A stretch of 64,000 nt of DNA from Acidovorax benzenivorans. GTDB lineage: Bacteria > Pseudomonadota > Gammaproteobacteria > Burkholderiales > Burkholderiaceae_C. Below the pieces are notes generated by a model that was not told the origin of the DNA, searched no databases, and saw only the letters and a program-made list of their open reading frames with translations. Position 1 is the stretch's first letter. Every line of letters begins with the position of its first letter. Where the stretch lies: assembly GCF_028680575.1 (NCBI RefSeq), contig NZ_JAPCKI010000018.1, positions 1 through 64,000 on the forward strand, in the 5' to 3' direction. The position numbers and the translations under genes are program-made. This document shows, one piece after another, positions 43,131-50,964 of the stretch.

Positions 43131-43721
43131 TCAGTCTCTGGGCGCAAACAGCGCCAGGGTGTCGTGCGCAAACGCGCCCTCGATCTCCAGCATGCGCATC
43201 TTGGTGGTGGCGCCGCCACCGGCCGAAAAACCGCCTGTCTTGCCGTTTGCAGCCAGGATGCGGTGGCAAGGCACCACGGGTGCAAACGGGTTGTGGCCCA
43301 GGGCCTGGCCCACGGCACGGGCAGCGCCGGGCTCGCCCAGCTGGGCCGCCATCTCGCCATAGGTCATGGTCTTGCCAGGCGGGATGCGGCGGGCCAGTGC
43401 GTACACGCGGGCGTTGAAGGGCGGCACGGTGTCCAGGGCCAGGGGCACATCGCACAGATCGTCGCGTGCGCCCTGCAGCAGGGCCGCCACGCGCGCGGCC
43501 CAGGCAGCGACTTGGGGTGGCATGGCGCATTCGGCCAGTTGCGGAAACCGGCGCTGCATGCGCGCGCGTGTCTGGGCCTCGCCCGCGTCCTCGGGCAGCT
43601 GCACACCCACCAGCAGCGCGCCCTGCCACGCAATGCCGCAGTGGCCAATGGCAGTGGGGAACAGCGCATAACCGCTTGCGGGGTTGTGCGCTGTGTCGAT
43701 GGTGTGCGGCTTGGCGGGCAT
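43131..43721 (-). CDS. ogt: Methylated-DNA--protein-cysteine methyltransferase
   Basis: 196 residues. It transfers the alkyl group of O6-alkylguanine to its own cysteine. The active-site motif PCHRI (NPFAPVVPCHRILAANGKTG) and the helix-turn-helix region RIPPGKTMTYGEMAAQLGEPG are intact; the N-terminal domain is present (GYALFPTAIGHCGIAWQ). Whether it is Ogt- or Ada-C-like cannot be resolved, but the length fits Ogt. It is convergent with iclR and not visibly linked to the AidB-like gene 2 kb away. Confidence 0.93.
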   Translation of the reverse strand: MPAKPHTIDTAHNPASGYALFPTAIGHCGIAWQGALLVGVQLPEDAGEAQTRARMQRRFPQLAECAMPPQVAAWAARVAALLQGARDDLCDVPLALDTVPPFNARVYALARRIPPGKTMTYGEMAAQLGEPGAARAVGQALGHNPFAPVVPCHRILAANGKTGGFSAGGGATTKMRMLEIEGAFAHDTLALFAPRD

Positions 43722-43727
43722 TTGCTA

Positions 43728-43775
43728 CATCTTTAATAGCTATTTACGCTTATGCATAAAGCGCCTGGGGCTTAT
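43728..43775. repeat. Short interspersed palindromic repeat (family A), copy 3
   Basis: TTTAATAGCTATTTACGC, then TTATGCATAAAGCGCCTGG fill the whole gap between ogt and the SDR gene. The CTTAT.CATAAAGCGCC block matches the copy at 49137. It touches the SDR stop codon. Confidence 0.6.
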
Positions 43776-44677
43776 TCAGCCCTCAATGCCGCCCGCAACT
43801 GCGCACCCAGCTCGGGCTTGGCGGCAAACGGGTCGGTGGGGTTGCGGCCCATCATCACGTCTTCCATGCGCGTCTGCACCGAGGCCAGGGCCTTGGGGTG
43901 GCTGTAGATGTAGAACTGGCCTTGCGCTGCGGCATCGAACACCTTTTGCGCCACCTCGGCCGCCGTCACCTTGCCACTGCCCACGGCCTTGTCGCTCATG
44001 GCCTGGCCGATGAGCTGGCTCTTGGTGGGCTTCTCCACCGCCATGTCCTGCGGGCGGTTGCGGTGGCTCTGGCTGATGCCGGTGGGCACGAAGAAGGGGC
44101 ACAACACGCTGGCACCGATCTGGTCGGTGACCAGCGACAGGTCCTGGTACAGCGTCTCCGACAAACTGACCACTGCATGCTTGCTCACGTTGTAGATGCC
44201 CATGTTGGGCGCCGCCAGCAGGCCCGCCATGCTGGCGGTGTTGACGATGTGGCCGCGCCAGGAGGGGTCCTTCTTGGCCGCTGCCAGCATCATGGGGGTG
44301 AACAGGCGCACACCGTGCACCACGCCCCACAGGTTCACGCCCAGCACCCACTCCCAGTCCTTGACCGAGTTCTCCCACACCAAACCACCCGCGCCCACGC
44401 CCGCGTTGTTGAACACCAGGTGCGGTGCGCCAAAGCGCTGCTCCACATCGGCAGCCAGTTGCTCCATCTGCGCGGCGCTCGATACGTCCACCTTGCGGGC
44501 CAGCACCTGGCTGCCTGCGGCCTGCATCTCGGCCGCAGCGGCATCCAACGCGTCCTGCTGCACATCCACCAACACCAGGTTCATGCCCAGGCGGGCGCCA
44601 ATGCGCGCGCATTCCAGGCCAAAGCCCGAGCCTGCACCGGTGAGGACGGCGGTTTTTCCGGAAAAGTTGTCGATCAT
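43772..44677 (-). CDS. Short-chain dehydrogenase/reductase
   Basis: 301 residues from the ATG with ribosome site AAGGAG. The Rossmann motif TGAGSGFGLE is near residue 12, the NNAG motif in VFNNAGVGAGG, catalytic Ser-Tyr-Lys in VNTASMAGLLAAPNMGIYNV plus SKHA. The C-terminal part is somewhat longer than in minimal SDRs. Substrate unknown; the neighbourhood of acyl-CoA enzymes suggests a hydroxyacyl or alcohol substrate. It is the last gene of the minus-strand lipid-metabolism run, separated from the GST-like gene by a stem-loop repeat. Confidence 0.88.
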   Translation of the reverse strand: MIDNFSGKTAVLTGAGSGFGLECARIGARLGMNLVLVDVQQDALDAAAAEMQAAGSQVLARKVDVSSAAQMEQLAADVEQRFGAPHLVFNNAGVGAGGLVWENSVKDWEWVLGVNLWGVVHGVRLFTPMMLAAAKKDPSWRGHIVNTASMAGLLAAPNMGIYNVSKHAVVSLSETLYQDLSLVTDQIGASVLCPFFVPTGISQSHRNRPQDMAVEKPTKSQLIGQAMSDKAVGSGKVTAAEVAQKVFDAAAQGQFYIYSHPKALASVQTRMEDVMMGRNPTDPFAAKPELGAQLRAALRAE

Positions 44678-44723
44678 TTTTTCTGTCTCCTTGAAATCGT
44701 TGGCATTTACAGCGTCGGTCAAA

Positions 44724-44846
44724 ACTGGCGGGGCCCGAGCCAGAGACGCCAAGCAAGGGCCGCCCCGCAGCGAGGGTGTCGTCCTCCTTCCCGAATTGCG
44801 TCAGCAATTCGAGAGAAGGGGGAAGCGGCGCAGCCGCTCAGGGGGA
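44724..44846 (-). repeat. 3'-end stem-loop repeat (family B), copy 1
   Basis: In transcript sense it starts CATCCCCCTGAGCGGC, runs through hairpin AGCGGC-TGC-GCCGCT, a long stem (TTCCCCCTTC paired with GAAGGAGG) enclosing CGAATTGC-TGAC-GCAATTCG, and ends with a GCGGGGCGGCCCTTGC block and CCCCGCCAGT. The TGA in its first hairpin arm is the stop codon of the GST-like gene. Related to the copies at 47989 and 49663. Confidence 0.85.
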
Positions 44847-45770
44847 TGCTCTTAAAACGTAGCCGATGCGCGGGAAGTGCACATGGACGGTGCCCGCACG
44901 CGGGTCCGTGCGCCGCAGCGTGTAGCGCGTGCGCGTGGCGGCGATCAGCTCGCCCCCGGTGGGCTCCGTGCCAAAGCTCTCGGCGGCAATCGTGACCTGG
45001 GTACCCAGCGGGATGCCGTGCTCGTTCTGGAACACGTCGTCCGTCAAGGGCAAAGGCTCCATGCCCGCAGCCACGGTAATGGCGTCTGCAGCGCTGAACT
45101 TCTCCATGCGGCCATGGCCCAGCGCGGCGATGCGGTCCATCCACTCCAACACGGCGGGCGTGGCGGCAAAGATGTCGGCCATCACCGGCACACATTGGCG
45201 CGTGAACCACAGCGGGTGGTAGGCCGCAAAGTCGGCCAGGCAGGGCTCGGCGCCAAACAGGAAGTCGTGCTCCTCAGCCATGTGGGCGATGCGGCGCAGG
45301 TACGAGCGATAGGCGGCCGTGGCGTCGGCGGGCCGCAGGCGCTGCATGCCCGCGCTCATCTCGCGGCGGTCTTCGCCAAACACTTGCGCGGCCGCAGGGG
45401 GCAGGTTGGCAAACAACACGGCTGCACCCTTAGGCTGCAGGTTGTAGGCCATGGCGGCCCAGAACAGGGTGCTGTCAGCCCACTGCGCAAACACGCGGGC
45501 CACGCCTTTCAAGTGCGGTGGGTACAGCACCGGTTCGGGATGCTCGTGCTCCAGCACGTCACAGATCAGGGCCGAGTCGCAATAGATGTCGGCACCAATC
45601 TGCAAAAACGGCGTCTTGCGGTAGCCCCCCGTGAGCGCAACCACATCGGGCTTGGGCAAGACGCTGGGGATAACGACGGACTTCCAGGCCAGTTGCTTGA
45701 AGCCGAGCACCGCGCGGATCTTTTCGGAGAACGGCGACGAGGGGTAGTGGTGCAGGATGAGGTGGGACAT
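44838..45770 (-). CDS. Glutathione S-transferase family protein with C-terminal extension
   Basis: 310 residues. The N-terminal thioredoxin-like domain (LILHHYPSSPFSEKIRAVLG, GGYRKTPFLQIGADIYCDSA) and helical C-terminal domain (about 90-225) are GST-like. A further 80 residues (DDVFQNEHGIPLGTQVTIAA and following) form an extra beta-rich region not found in ordinary GSTs. The stop codon is inside a family B stem-loop repeat, so the last codons (ASP) come from the repeat. Substrate unknown; gene order suggests cotranscription with the AidB-like gene 32 nt upstream. Confidence 0.82.
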   Translation of the reverse strand: MSHLILHHYPSSPFSEKIRAVLGFKQLAWKSVVIPSVLPKPDVVALTGGYRKTPFLQIGADIYCDSALICDVLEHEHPEPVLYPPHLKGVARVFAQWADSTLFWAAMAYNLQPKGAAVLFANLPPAAAQVFGEDRREMSAGMQRLRPADATAAYRSYLRRIAHMAEEHDFLFGAEPCLADFAAYHPLWFTRQCVPVMADIFAATPAVLEWMDRIAALGHGRMEKFSAADAITVAAGMEPLPLTDDVFQNEHGIPLGTQVTIAAESFGTEPTGGELIAATRTRYTLRRTDPRAGTVHVHFPRIGYVLRASP

Positions 45771-45802
45771 GGGGTTCTCCGCAAAATGCTGTGGGGGATG
45801 GC

Positions 45803-47497
45803 TCAGGCCGCAAGCGCGCGGGCCAGGATGGCGTCAAGGTCCACACCTGCGCCCAGCGTGCCAAAGCTGTAGCCCCAGTCGCCGCCCAGGCGCGAATCGC
45901 AGAAAGCGCCAAACACGCTGGCTGGCGCGCTGCGGTACAGCAGTGCGGCCTGTACCGCCAAGGCCACATCTTGTGCCAGGCGGCGGGCCTCGGCTTCCGT
46001 CGTCATGGCATCCACACGCAGCGGCAGCGCGCTGGCCATGCGGTCCAGCGCCGGGTGGGCGCAGCGTGCGGGGGCCAGTTCGTCGGCCAGGGCTGCGGCC
46101 GTGTCGGCGCGGCGCACGGCGCGCAGCAGGTCCAGCGCCATGATGTTGCCCGCGCCTTCCCAGATGGAGTTGAGCGGCATCTCGCGGTAGATGCGGGCCA
46201 TCACACCCTCACCGCCCTCCTCCACATAGCCGTTGCCGCCCAGGCATTCCATGGCCTCTTGGGCAAACGCGCTGCCACGTTTGCACACCCAGAACTTGGC
46301 CACGGGGGTGAGCAACCGGGCCATCACGGCCTCGTGTTCGCTCTTGTCTTTGTGGTCAAAAGCGCTCGCAAGCCTTATGGATAGAGCGGTAGCCGCTTCA
46401 CTTTCAAGAGCAAGATCAGCCAGCACATTGCGCATGAGCGGTTGCTCGATGAGCTTCTTGCCAAAGGCCGAGCGCTGGCGCGTGTGGTGCAGTGCAATGC
46501 CCAGGGCCTGCCGCATGAGGCCGCTGGTGCCCAGGGCGCAATCGAGCCGCGTCATGGTGCCCATCTCCAGGATCTGCGCTACGCCCCTGCCCTCCTCGCC
46601 CACGCGCCATGCCATGGCGTCGATGAACTCGACCTCAGAGCTGGCGTTGGCGTGATTGCCCAGCTTGTCTTTCAGGCGCTGGATGCGGATCGTGTTGACC
46701 GCACCTTGTCCGCCATCGGGCAGCACGCGCGGCAGGAAGAAGCAGGTGAGCCCGCCGGGCGCCTGCGCCAGGATCAGGAACGCGTCGCACATGGGCGCCG
46801 AGAAGAACCACTTGTGGCCGGTGATGCGGTAACGCGGCCCCCAGGCATCTTCGCCATCAGGCACGGCCTGCGTGGTGTTGGCGCGCACGTCCGACCCGCC
46901 CTGCTTCTCGGTCATGCCCATGCCCATGGTGAGCGCGGTTTTTTGCGAGAACAGCGCCAGGCGCGGGTCGTACTGCGTGCCGGTCAGGCCCTTGCCCCAG
47001 TCGGCCCATACCGCCGCGTTGCCCCCTGCACTACGCAGGGCGGGCGTGACGGCGTAGCTCATCGACACGGGGCACAACACCGAGGGCTCAGCCTCGGTGA
47101 ACAGCATGAAGCCCGCAGCGCGCTCGATGTGCGCATGGGCGGTGTCCGTACGCGACCACGGCGTGGCGTGCAGGCCGTGGCGCAGGGCCGCACCCATCAG
47201 CGCGTGGTAGCTGGGGTGGAACTCCACCACGTCCGTGCGGTGGCCAAAGCGGTCGTGTGTGCGCAGCTGGGGCTGGTTGGTGTTGGCAAGGCGCGCATGG
47301 GTCGCCATCTCTGCCGACCCCATCTCTGCCCCCAGCGCGGTGAGGCCCGCCAGCGGCAGGCTGGGGGCGTGCAGGCGCAGCGCGTCCTGCAAGGGCTGGT
47401 TGGTGGTGAACAGGTTCACGTCCACCCGCGGCGTGCTCTGGTTGAACACGTCATGGGTGCGCGTGAGGCTGGCAGTTGGGGCGGTCGCAATGGTCAT
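45803..47497 (-). CDS. Acyl-CoA dehydrogenase family protein, AidB type
   Basis: 564 residues. The AidB-type flavoprotein signature is seen in TEKQGGSDVRANTTQA, GHKWFFSAPMCDAFLILAQ, RLKDKLGNHANASSEVEF and LGGNGYVEEGGEGVMARIYR, with N-terminal HDVFNQSTPRVDVNLFTTN. AidB relatives bind FAD and DNA and are linked to alkylation resistance; others act as isovaleryl-CoA-type dehydrogenases. The ATG at 47497 overlaps the acetyltransferase stop (ATGA) and has a GGAG site. A patch at nt 46357-46409 uses rare AT-rich codons and resembles the family A repeat. Confidence 0.88.
   Translation of the reverse strand: MTIATAPTASLTRTHDVFNQSTPRVDVNLFTTNQPLQDALRLHAPSLPLAGLTALGAEMGSAEMATHARLANTNQPQLRTHDRFGHRTDVVEFHPSYHALMGAALRHGLHATPWSRTDTAHAHIERAAGFMLFTEAEPSVLCPVSMSYAVTPALRSAGGNAAVWADWGKGLTGTQYDPRLALFSQKTALTMGMGMTEKQGGSDVRANTTQAVPDGEDAWGPRYRITGHKWFFSAPMCDAFLILAQAPGGLTCFFLPRVLPDGGQGAVNTIRIQRLKDKLGNHANASSEVEFIDAMAWRVGEEGRGVAQILEMGTMTRLDCALGTSGLMRQALGIALHHTRQRSAFGKKLIEQPLMRNVLADLALESEAATALSIRLASAFDHKDKSEHEAVMARLLTPVAKFWVCKRGSAFAQEAMECLGGNGYVEEGGEGVMARIYREMPLNSIWEGAGNIMALDLLRAVRRADTAAALADELAPARCAHPALDRMASALPLRVDAMTTEAEARRLAQDVALAVQAALLYRSAPASVFGAFCDSRLGGDWGYSFGTLGAGVDLDAILARALAA
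46357..46409. repeat. Possible family A repeat trace inside the AidB-like gene
   Basis: AAAGCGCTCGCAAGC, CTTATGGATAGAGCGG and TAGCCGC resemble the intergenic repeat block CTTATGGATAAAGCGCCAG. The encoded ATALSIRLASAFD fits the family, so this is either coincidence, repeat-derived replacement, or drift. Evidence is weaker than for the patatin insertion. Confidence 0.3.
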
Positions 47498-47946
47498 GAT
47501 GGGCTCCACAACATTTCGATATGGGGAATATCGTCTTCGAGGTACACGTCCGATACGGCCACAAAACCCAGGCTGCCGTAAAAGCCCTGCAGGTGCGCCT
47601 GCGCGCTGATGCGGATGCCCTGGCCGGGAAACACCTGTTGGCAGCGGGTGATGCCCTCGGCCATCAGCGCACGGCCCGTGCCATTGCCACGCGCCTCCTT
47701 GGCGGTGACCACACGGCCGATGGAGGGCTCGGGGTAGTTCACACCCGGGTCTGCCACGCGCAGGCAGGCTTGCAGCGCGCCGGCCTCGTCATAGCCCAGC
47801 AGGTGCCACGACTGCTTGTCAGCACCGTCGGGGTCCTGGTACGGCCCCTGCTCCAGGATGAAGACCTTGCAGCGCAGGGCCAGTGCGTCGTGCAGCGCGT
47901 GCACCCCCAGGTCGTCGAACCGGGCCCAGGTCCAGCTCAAGTTCAT
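47494..47946 (-). CDS. GNAT family N-acetyltransferase, ElaA type
   Basis: 150 residues. The ElaA signatures are clear: LYALR-like ALALRCKVFILEQGPYQDPD at the N-terminus, then IGRVVTAKEARGNGTGRALM (acetyl-CoA pyrophosphate loop) and QAHLQGFYGSLGFVAVSDVYLEDDIPHIEM. Acceptor unknown. Its stop overlaps the AidB-like start, so the two are cotranslated. A second ElaA-like domain occurs in the fusion protein at 11.9 kb. Confidence 0.88.
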   Translation of the reverse strand: MNLSWTWARFDDLGVHALHDALALRCKVFILEQGPYQDPDGADKQSWHLLGYDEAGALQACLRVADPGVNYPEPSIGRVVTAKEARGNGTGRALMAEGITRCQQVFPGQGIRISAQAHLQGFYGSLGFVAVSDVYLEDDIPHIEMLWSPS

Positions 47947-47988
47947 TGCAGCATGCCCCCGCGGATTTCATGGAGCGGGCACTGCGCG

Positions 47989-48087
47989 ACTGGCGCGACC
48001 CAAGCGAGGGCTGCCGTGCAAGGGCCGCCCCGCCGCACTGGCGGCGTCCCCTTTGGGGGGGAAGACGCGAAGCGGCTCAGGGGGGGC
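47989..48087 (-). repeat. 3'-end stem-loop repeat (family B), copy 2
   Basis: In transcript sense it begins GCCCCCCCTGAGCCGC immediately after the oxidoreductase stop (2 nt), has AGCCGC-TTC-GCG, then CCCC-CAAA-GGGG in the place of the long inner stem of the other copies, and ends with GCGGGGCGGCCCTTGC and a GCGCCAGT block. The shared outer blocks and different inner helix identify it as a shorter variant. Confidence 0.8.
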
Positions 48088-48088
48088 T

Positions 48089-49105
48089 TCATACCAGCTT
48101 GACCAGTTGCTTGCCAAAGTTCTTGCCTTTGAGCAGGCCCAGGAAGGCCTCGGGTGCTGCGGCGATGCCTTCAGCCACTGTCTCGCGCGGGCGCAGCTTG
48201 CCGGTGCCGACCAGCGTGCCCAGCTCCTTGAGCGCCTCGGGCCAGACTTCCATGTGCTCGCTCACGATGAAGCCTTCGACCTTCATGCGGTTGATGAGCA
48301 TGAGCGCGGGGTTGGCCATGGGCAGCGGCGCGCCGTCGTAGCCAGCGATCATCCCGCACAAGGCAATGCGGCTGAAGGCGTTCATGCGCAGCATCACGGC
48401 ATCCATGATCCAGCCGCCCACGTTCTCGAAGTAGCCGTCGATGCCGTTGGGGCAGGCTTCCTTGAGCGCTTTGGACATGGCCTTCACATCGCTGTGTTGC
48501 TTGTAGTCGATGCAGGCGTCAAAGCCCAGTTCCTCGACTGCATATTTGCACTTGTCAGCACCGCCCGCAATGCCCACCGCGCGGCAGCCACGGGCCTTGG
48601 CCAGCGCGGCGAAGGCGCTGCCCACGGCGCCGGTGGCAGCGCTCACCACCACGGTGTCGCCTTCCTTGGGAGCAATGATCTTGACTAGGCCGTACCACGC
48701 CGTCACGCCGGGCATGCCCACGGCGCCCAGGTAGTGCGACAGCGGCACATGGGTGGTGTCCACCTTGCGCAGCGCGCCGGGCTGCTCGGCATTGACCACG
48801 CTGTACTCCTGCCAGCCACCCATGCCCACGACCTTGTCGCCCACGGCGTACTTGGGGTGCTTGCTTTCGGCCACTTCGCCCACGGTGCCGCCGATCATGA
48901 CTTCGCCCAGGCCTTGCGAGGCGGCGTAGCTCTTGCTCTCGTTCATGCGGCCGCGCATGTAGGGGTCCAGGCTCAGGTAATGGTGGCGCACCAGCACCTC
49001 GCCGTCCTTGAGCGCGGGCGTGTCCGTGGCCACCAGCTTGAAGTTGCTGGCCACTGCTTCGCCCTGAGGACGGTTGTCGAGAACGATTTGTTGGTTGCGT
49101 GGCAT
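48089..49105 (-). CDS. NADP-dependent oxidoreductase, medium-chain (CurA/PTGR type)
   Basis: 338 residues from the ATG with ribosome site AAGGAG. It belongs to the zinc-independent MDR group that reduces alpha,beta-unsaturated ketones or aldehydes: HYLSLDPYMRGRMNESKSYA, GMPGVTAWYGLVKI, nucleotide-binding SAATGAVGSAFAALAKARGC, and EELGFDACIDYKQ. The C-terminus ends KNFGKQLVKLV as in YncB/CurA. It may detoxify enals or act in lipid catabolism. Its stop is followed directly by a family B stem-loop repeat. Confidence 0.92.
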   Translation of the reverse strand: MPRNQQIVLDNRPQGEAVASNFKLVATDTPALKDGEVLVRHHYLSLDPYMRGRMNESKSYAASQGLGEVMIGGTVGEVAESKHPKYAVGDKVVGMGGWQEYSVVNAEQPGALRKVDTTHVPLSHYLGAVGMPGVTAWYGLVKIIAPKEGDTVVVSAATGAVGSAFAALAKARGCRAVGIAGGADKCKYAVEELGFDACIDYKQHSDVKAMSKALKEACPNGIDGYFENVGGWIMDAVMLRMNAFSRIALCGMIAGYDGAPLPMANPALMLINRMKVEGFIVSEHMEVWPEALKELGTLVGTGKLRPRETVAEGIAAAPEAFLGLLKGKNFGKQLVKLV

Positions 49106-49136
49106 GAGAGGCTCCTTCAGAATGTCTATCACTATG

Positions 49137-49192
49137 AATTCAATAGCTACTAGCGCTTATGGATAAAGCGCCAGAGGCCAATTTGACTTAAA
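49137..49192. repeat. Short interspersed palindromic repeat (family A), copy 4
   Basis: AATTCAATAGCTACTAGCGC, then TTATGGATAAAGCGCCAGAG, then GCCAATTTGACTTAAA. This is the cleanest copy, with AGCGCTTAT / ATAAAGCGC forming the palindrome. It fills the gap between two minus-strand genes. Confidence 0.65.
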
Positions 49193-49200
49193 AACTGTGC

Positions 49201-49632
49201 TCAATCGGTGGAAATGACCTTGAGGTCATTCACATTGCGCCCATCGACCGGCAGGCGCCGCACGTACTTGAAGGTGCCGGTGGCATGGCAGCACACCTTG
49301 CCTTGGGCGTCATACACCGTGCCCTCGGTAAACGCCATGGTGGCCGTGCGGTGAATGAGTCGCCCCTTGGCCACCAGCGGCCCGCGTGCGGGCTGCATGA
49401 AGCTGGTCTTCATCTCGATGGTGACTACGCCCATGTCAGGCGTGTCGCTGCGCGCCGCAGTGGCCATGGTCACATCCAGCAGCGTCATCGACGCGCCGCC
49501 GTGGGTCACGGCAAACGAGTTCAGATGCTCGGGTTGGGCTTCGTAATGCAGCTCGGACTCGCCGCCCTCCATACGGTGCAGCGTGAAGCCCAGGTGGCTG
49601 ACAAAGGGAATTTCGACACCGAAACTTTTCAA
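49201..49632 (-). CDS. PaaI-type hotdog thioesterase
   Basis: 143 residues, single hotdog domain. FVSHLGFTLHRMEGGESELH, then the active-site helix AVTHGGASMTLLDVTMATAA (HGG...D pattern), and RGPLVAKGRLIHRTATMAFTEG follow the PaaI/YigI layout. It would hydrolyse acyl-CoA thioesters in the cytoplasm. It lies between an enal-type reductase and an SDR in the lipid-metabolism run; a family B stem-loop lies 30 nt upstream on its transcript side. Confidence 0.9.
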   Translation of the reverse strand: MKSFGVEIPFVSHLGFTLHRMEGGESELHYEAQPEHLNSFAVTHGGASMTLLDVTMATAARSDTPDMGVVTIEMKTSFMQPARGPLVAKGRLIHRTATMAFTEGTVYDAQGKVCCHATGTFKYVRRLPVDGRNVNDLKVISTD

Positions 49633-49662
49633 GATTGATTCCTTTGGGAACTGGGGTTAGCA

Positions 49663-49778
49663 ACTGGCGGGGGCCCAGGCCAGGGACGCAGAGCAAGGGC
49701 CGCCCCGCAGCGAGTGCGTCGTCCCCCTTCCCGGCGCAGCCGAGAGAAGGGGGAAGCGGCGCAGCCGCTCAGGGGGAT
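49663..49778 (-). repeat. 3'-end stem-loop repeat (family B), copy 3
   Basis: In transcript sense it starts ACATCCCCCTGAGCGGC two nt after the SDR stop, has AGCGGC-TGC-GCCGCT, the long stem CCCCCTTC / GAAGGGGG enclosing CGGC-TGC-GCCG, then GCGGGGCGGCCCTTGC and CCCCCGCCAGT. It differs from copy 1 mainly in the inner helix, which changes sequence but stays palindromic. Confidence 0.85.
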
Positions 49779-49780
49779 GT

Positions 49781-50572
49781 TCACCCTCCAGTCACGATAC
49801 TCACGCCCCCATCCACCGCCAGCCACTGGCCGGTGATGTGTTTGCCCGCGTCAGACGCATACAGCGCGCACAAGCCCTTCAAGTCTTCATCATCCCCCAG
49901 ACGGCCCAGTGGGGCGTGGGCGGCCAGGGCTTCTTCACCCATGGCCTTGAGCGTGCCCACCGTCATCTTGCTGGGGAAGAAACCCGGGCAGATGGCGTTG
50001 ACGCGGATGTTGTACGCGCCCCATTCGGCCGCCAGTGCGCGCGTGAAGTTGATCACCGCGCCCTTGGAGGTGTTGTAGGCAATGGTGTTCATGCCCTTGG
50101 GGTTGCCGCCCAGGCCAGCAATGGACGCCACGTTGATGATGCTGCCGCTGCGGCGGCCGATCATGCTGTGCTTGGCGATGTGCTGGCTCAGGATGAAGTA
50201 GCCGCGCACGTTGAGGTTCATCACCTTGTCCCAGGCCTCCACGGGGTGGTCTTCGGCCGGGGAGCCCCAGGCCGCGCCTGCGTTGTTGACCAGGATGTCC
50301 ACATGGCCCAGGCGCTGCAGCGTCTCGTCGGCCAGGCGGCGGATGTCTTCTTCCTTGGCGCAGTCGGCGGCGATCCAGCGCGCGTCGATGCCTGCGGCCT
50401 GCAGGTCGGCAGTGGCTTCTTCCAGGTCGGACGCCTTGCGCGAGCTGAGCACGATCTTGGCGCCCGCCTCGCCCAGCGCGTGGGCCAGTTGCAGGCCCAG
50501 GCCGCGCGAGCCGCCGGTGACCAGCGCGGTCTTGCCCGTCAGGTCAAACAGTTGTTGGATGGTGCGTGTCAT
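49781..50572 (-). CDS. SDR family oxidoreductase (3-oxoacyl reductase-like)
   Basis: 263 residues. Rossmann motif TGGSRGLGLQ near residue 18, DILVNNAGAAWG, catalytic SIINVASIAGLGGNPKGMNT then IAYNTSKGA, and the C-terminal GQWLAVDGGVSIV of classical SDRs. It would reduce or oxidise a 3-keto/3-hydroxyacyl or related group with NAD(P). The start follows a conventional GGAGACATTCACATG leader. The gene lies in the middle of the acyl-CoA run. Confidence 0.92.
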   Translation of the reverse strand: MTRTIQQLFDLTGKTALVTGGSRGLGLQLAHALGEAGAKIVLSSRKASDLEEATADLQAAGIDARWIAADCAKEEDIRRLADETLQRLGHVDILVNNAGAAWGSPAEDHPVEAWDKVMNLNVRGYFILSQHIAKHSMIGRRSGSIINVASIAGLGGNPKGMNTIAYNTSKGAVINFTRALAAEWGAYNIRVNAICPGFFPSKMTVGTLKAMGEEALAAHAPLGRLGDDEDLKGLCALYASDAGKHITGQWLAVDGGVSIVTGG

Positions 50573-50754
50573 GTGAATGTCTCCTTGGTTTTTTGGCAGT
50601 CAGTGGATGTTCTCGGCCCAGGGCCCGGCGCTGGGGTGCGCCTGCTCCGGGGTGTAATACAGCAACCATTGTGCGGTGCCAGAAGGCTGCATTGTGTCGC
50701 CGCCGCGTCCGCTCCGCACGGGGCCAGCCAGGTGGCTGCAGCGGTGCCGCTGCG

Positions 50755-50964
50755 TCAGCTTTGCGAGTCTGCCTTGAGCCGCGCACGCACGGCGATCAGC
50801 ACCACGCCCACGGTAGCCACCACGCCTCCACCCACCATCAGCACCCAGCCCGTGGCCGCATCGGTGCGGGCGGTGGCAATGCCCAGCACCAGCGTGAGCA
50901 GGCCGCCGTAGATCAGCGCCCAGATGATTTTTTGCAAGCGCTGCAGGGTGCGCGCGGCGGCCAT
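50755..50964 (-). CDS. Small membrane protein with two helices
   Basis: 69 residues. Two hydrophobic segments (IIWALIYGGLLTLVLGIAT and WVLMVGGGVVATVGVVLIAV) are separated by a short polar loop with ARTDAATG; both ends are basic or polar. No family recognised with certainty. The ATG shares one base with the stop of the acyl-CoA dehydrogenase gene (TGATG), so it is translationally coupled to it, which supports it as a real gene. Confidence 0.72.
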   Translation of the reverse strand: MAAARTLQRLQKIIWALIYGGLLTLVLGIATARTDAATGWVLMVGGGVVATVGVVLIAVRARLKADSQS

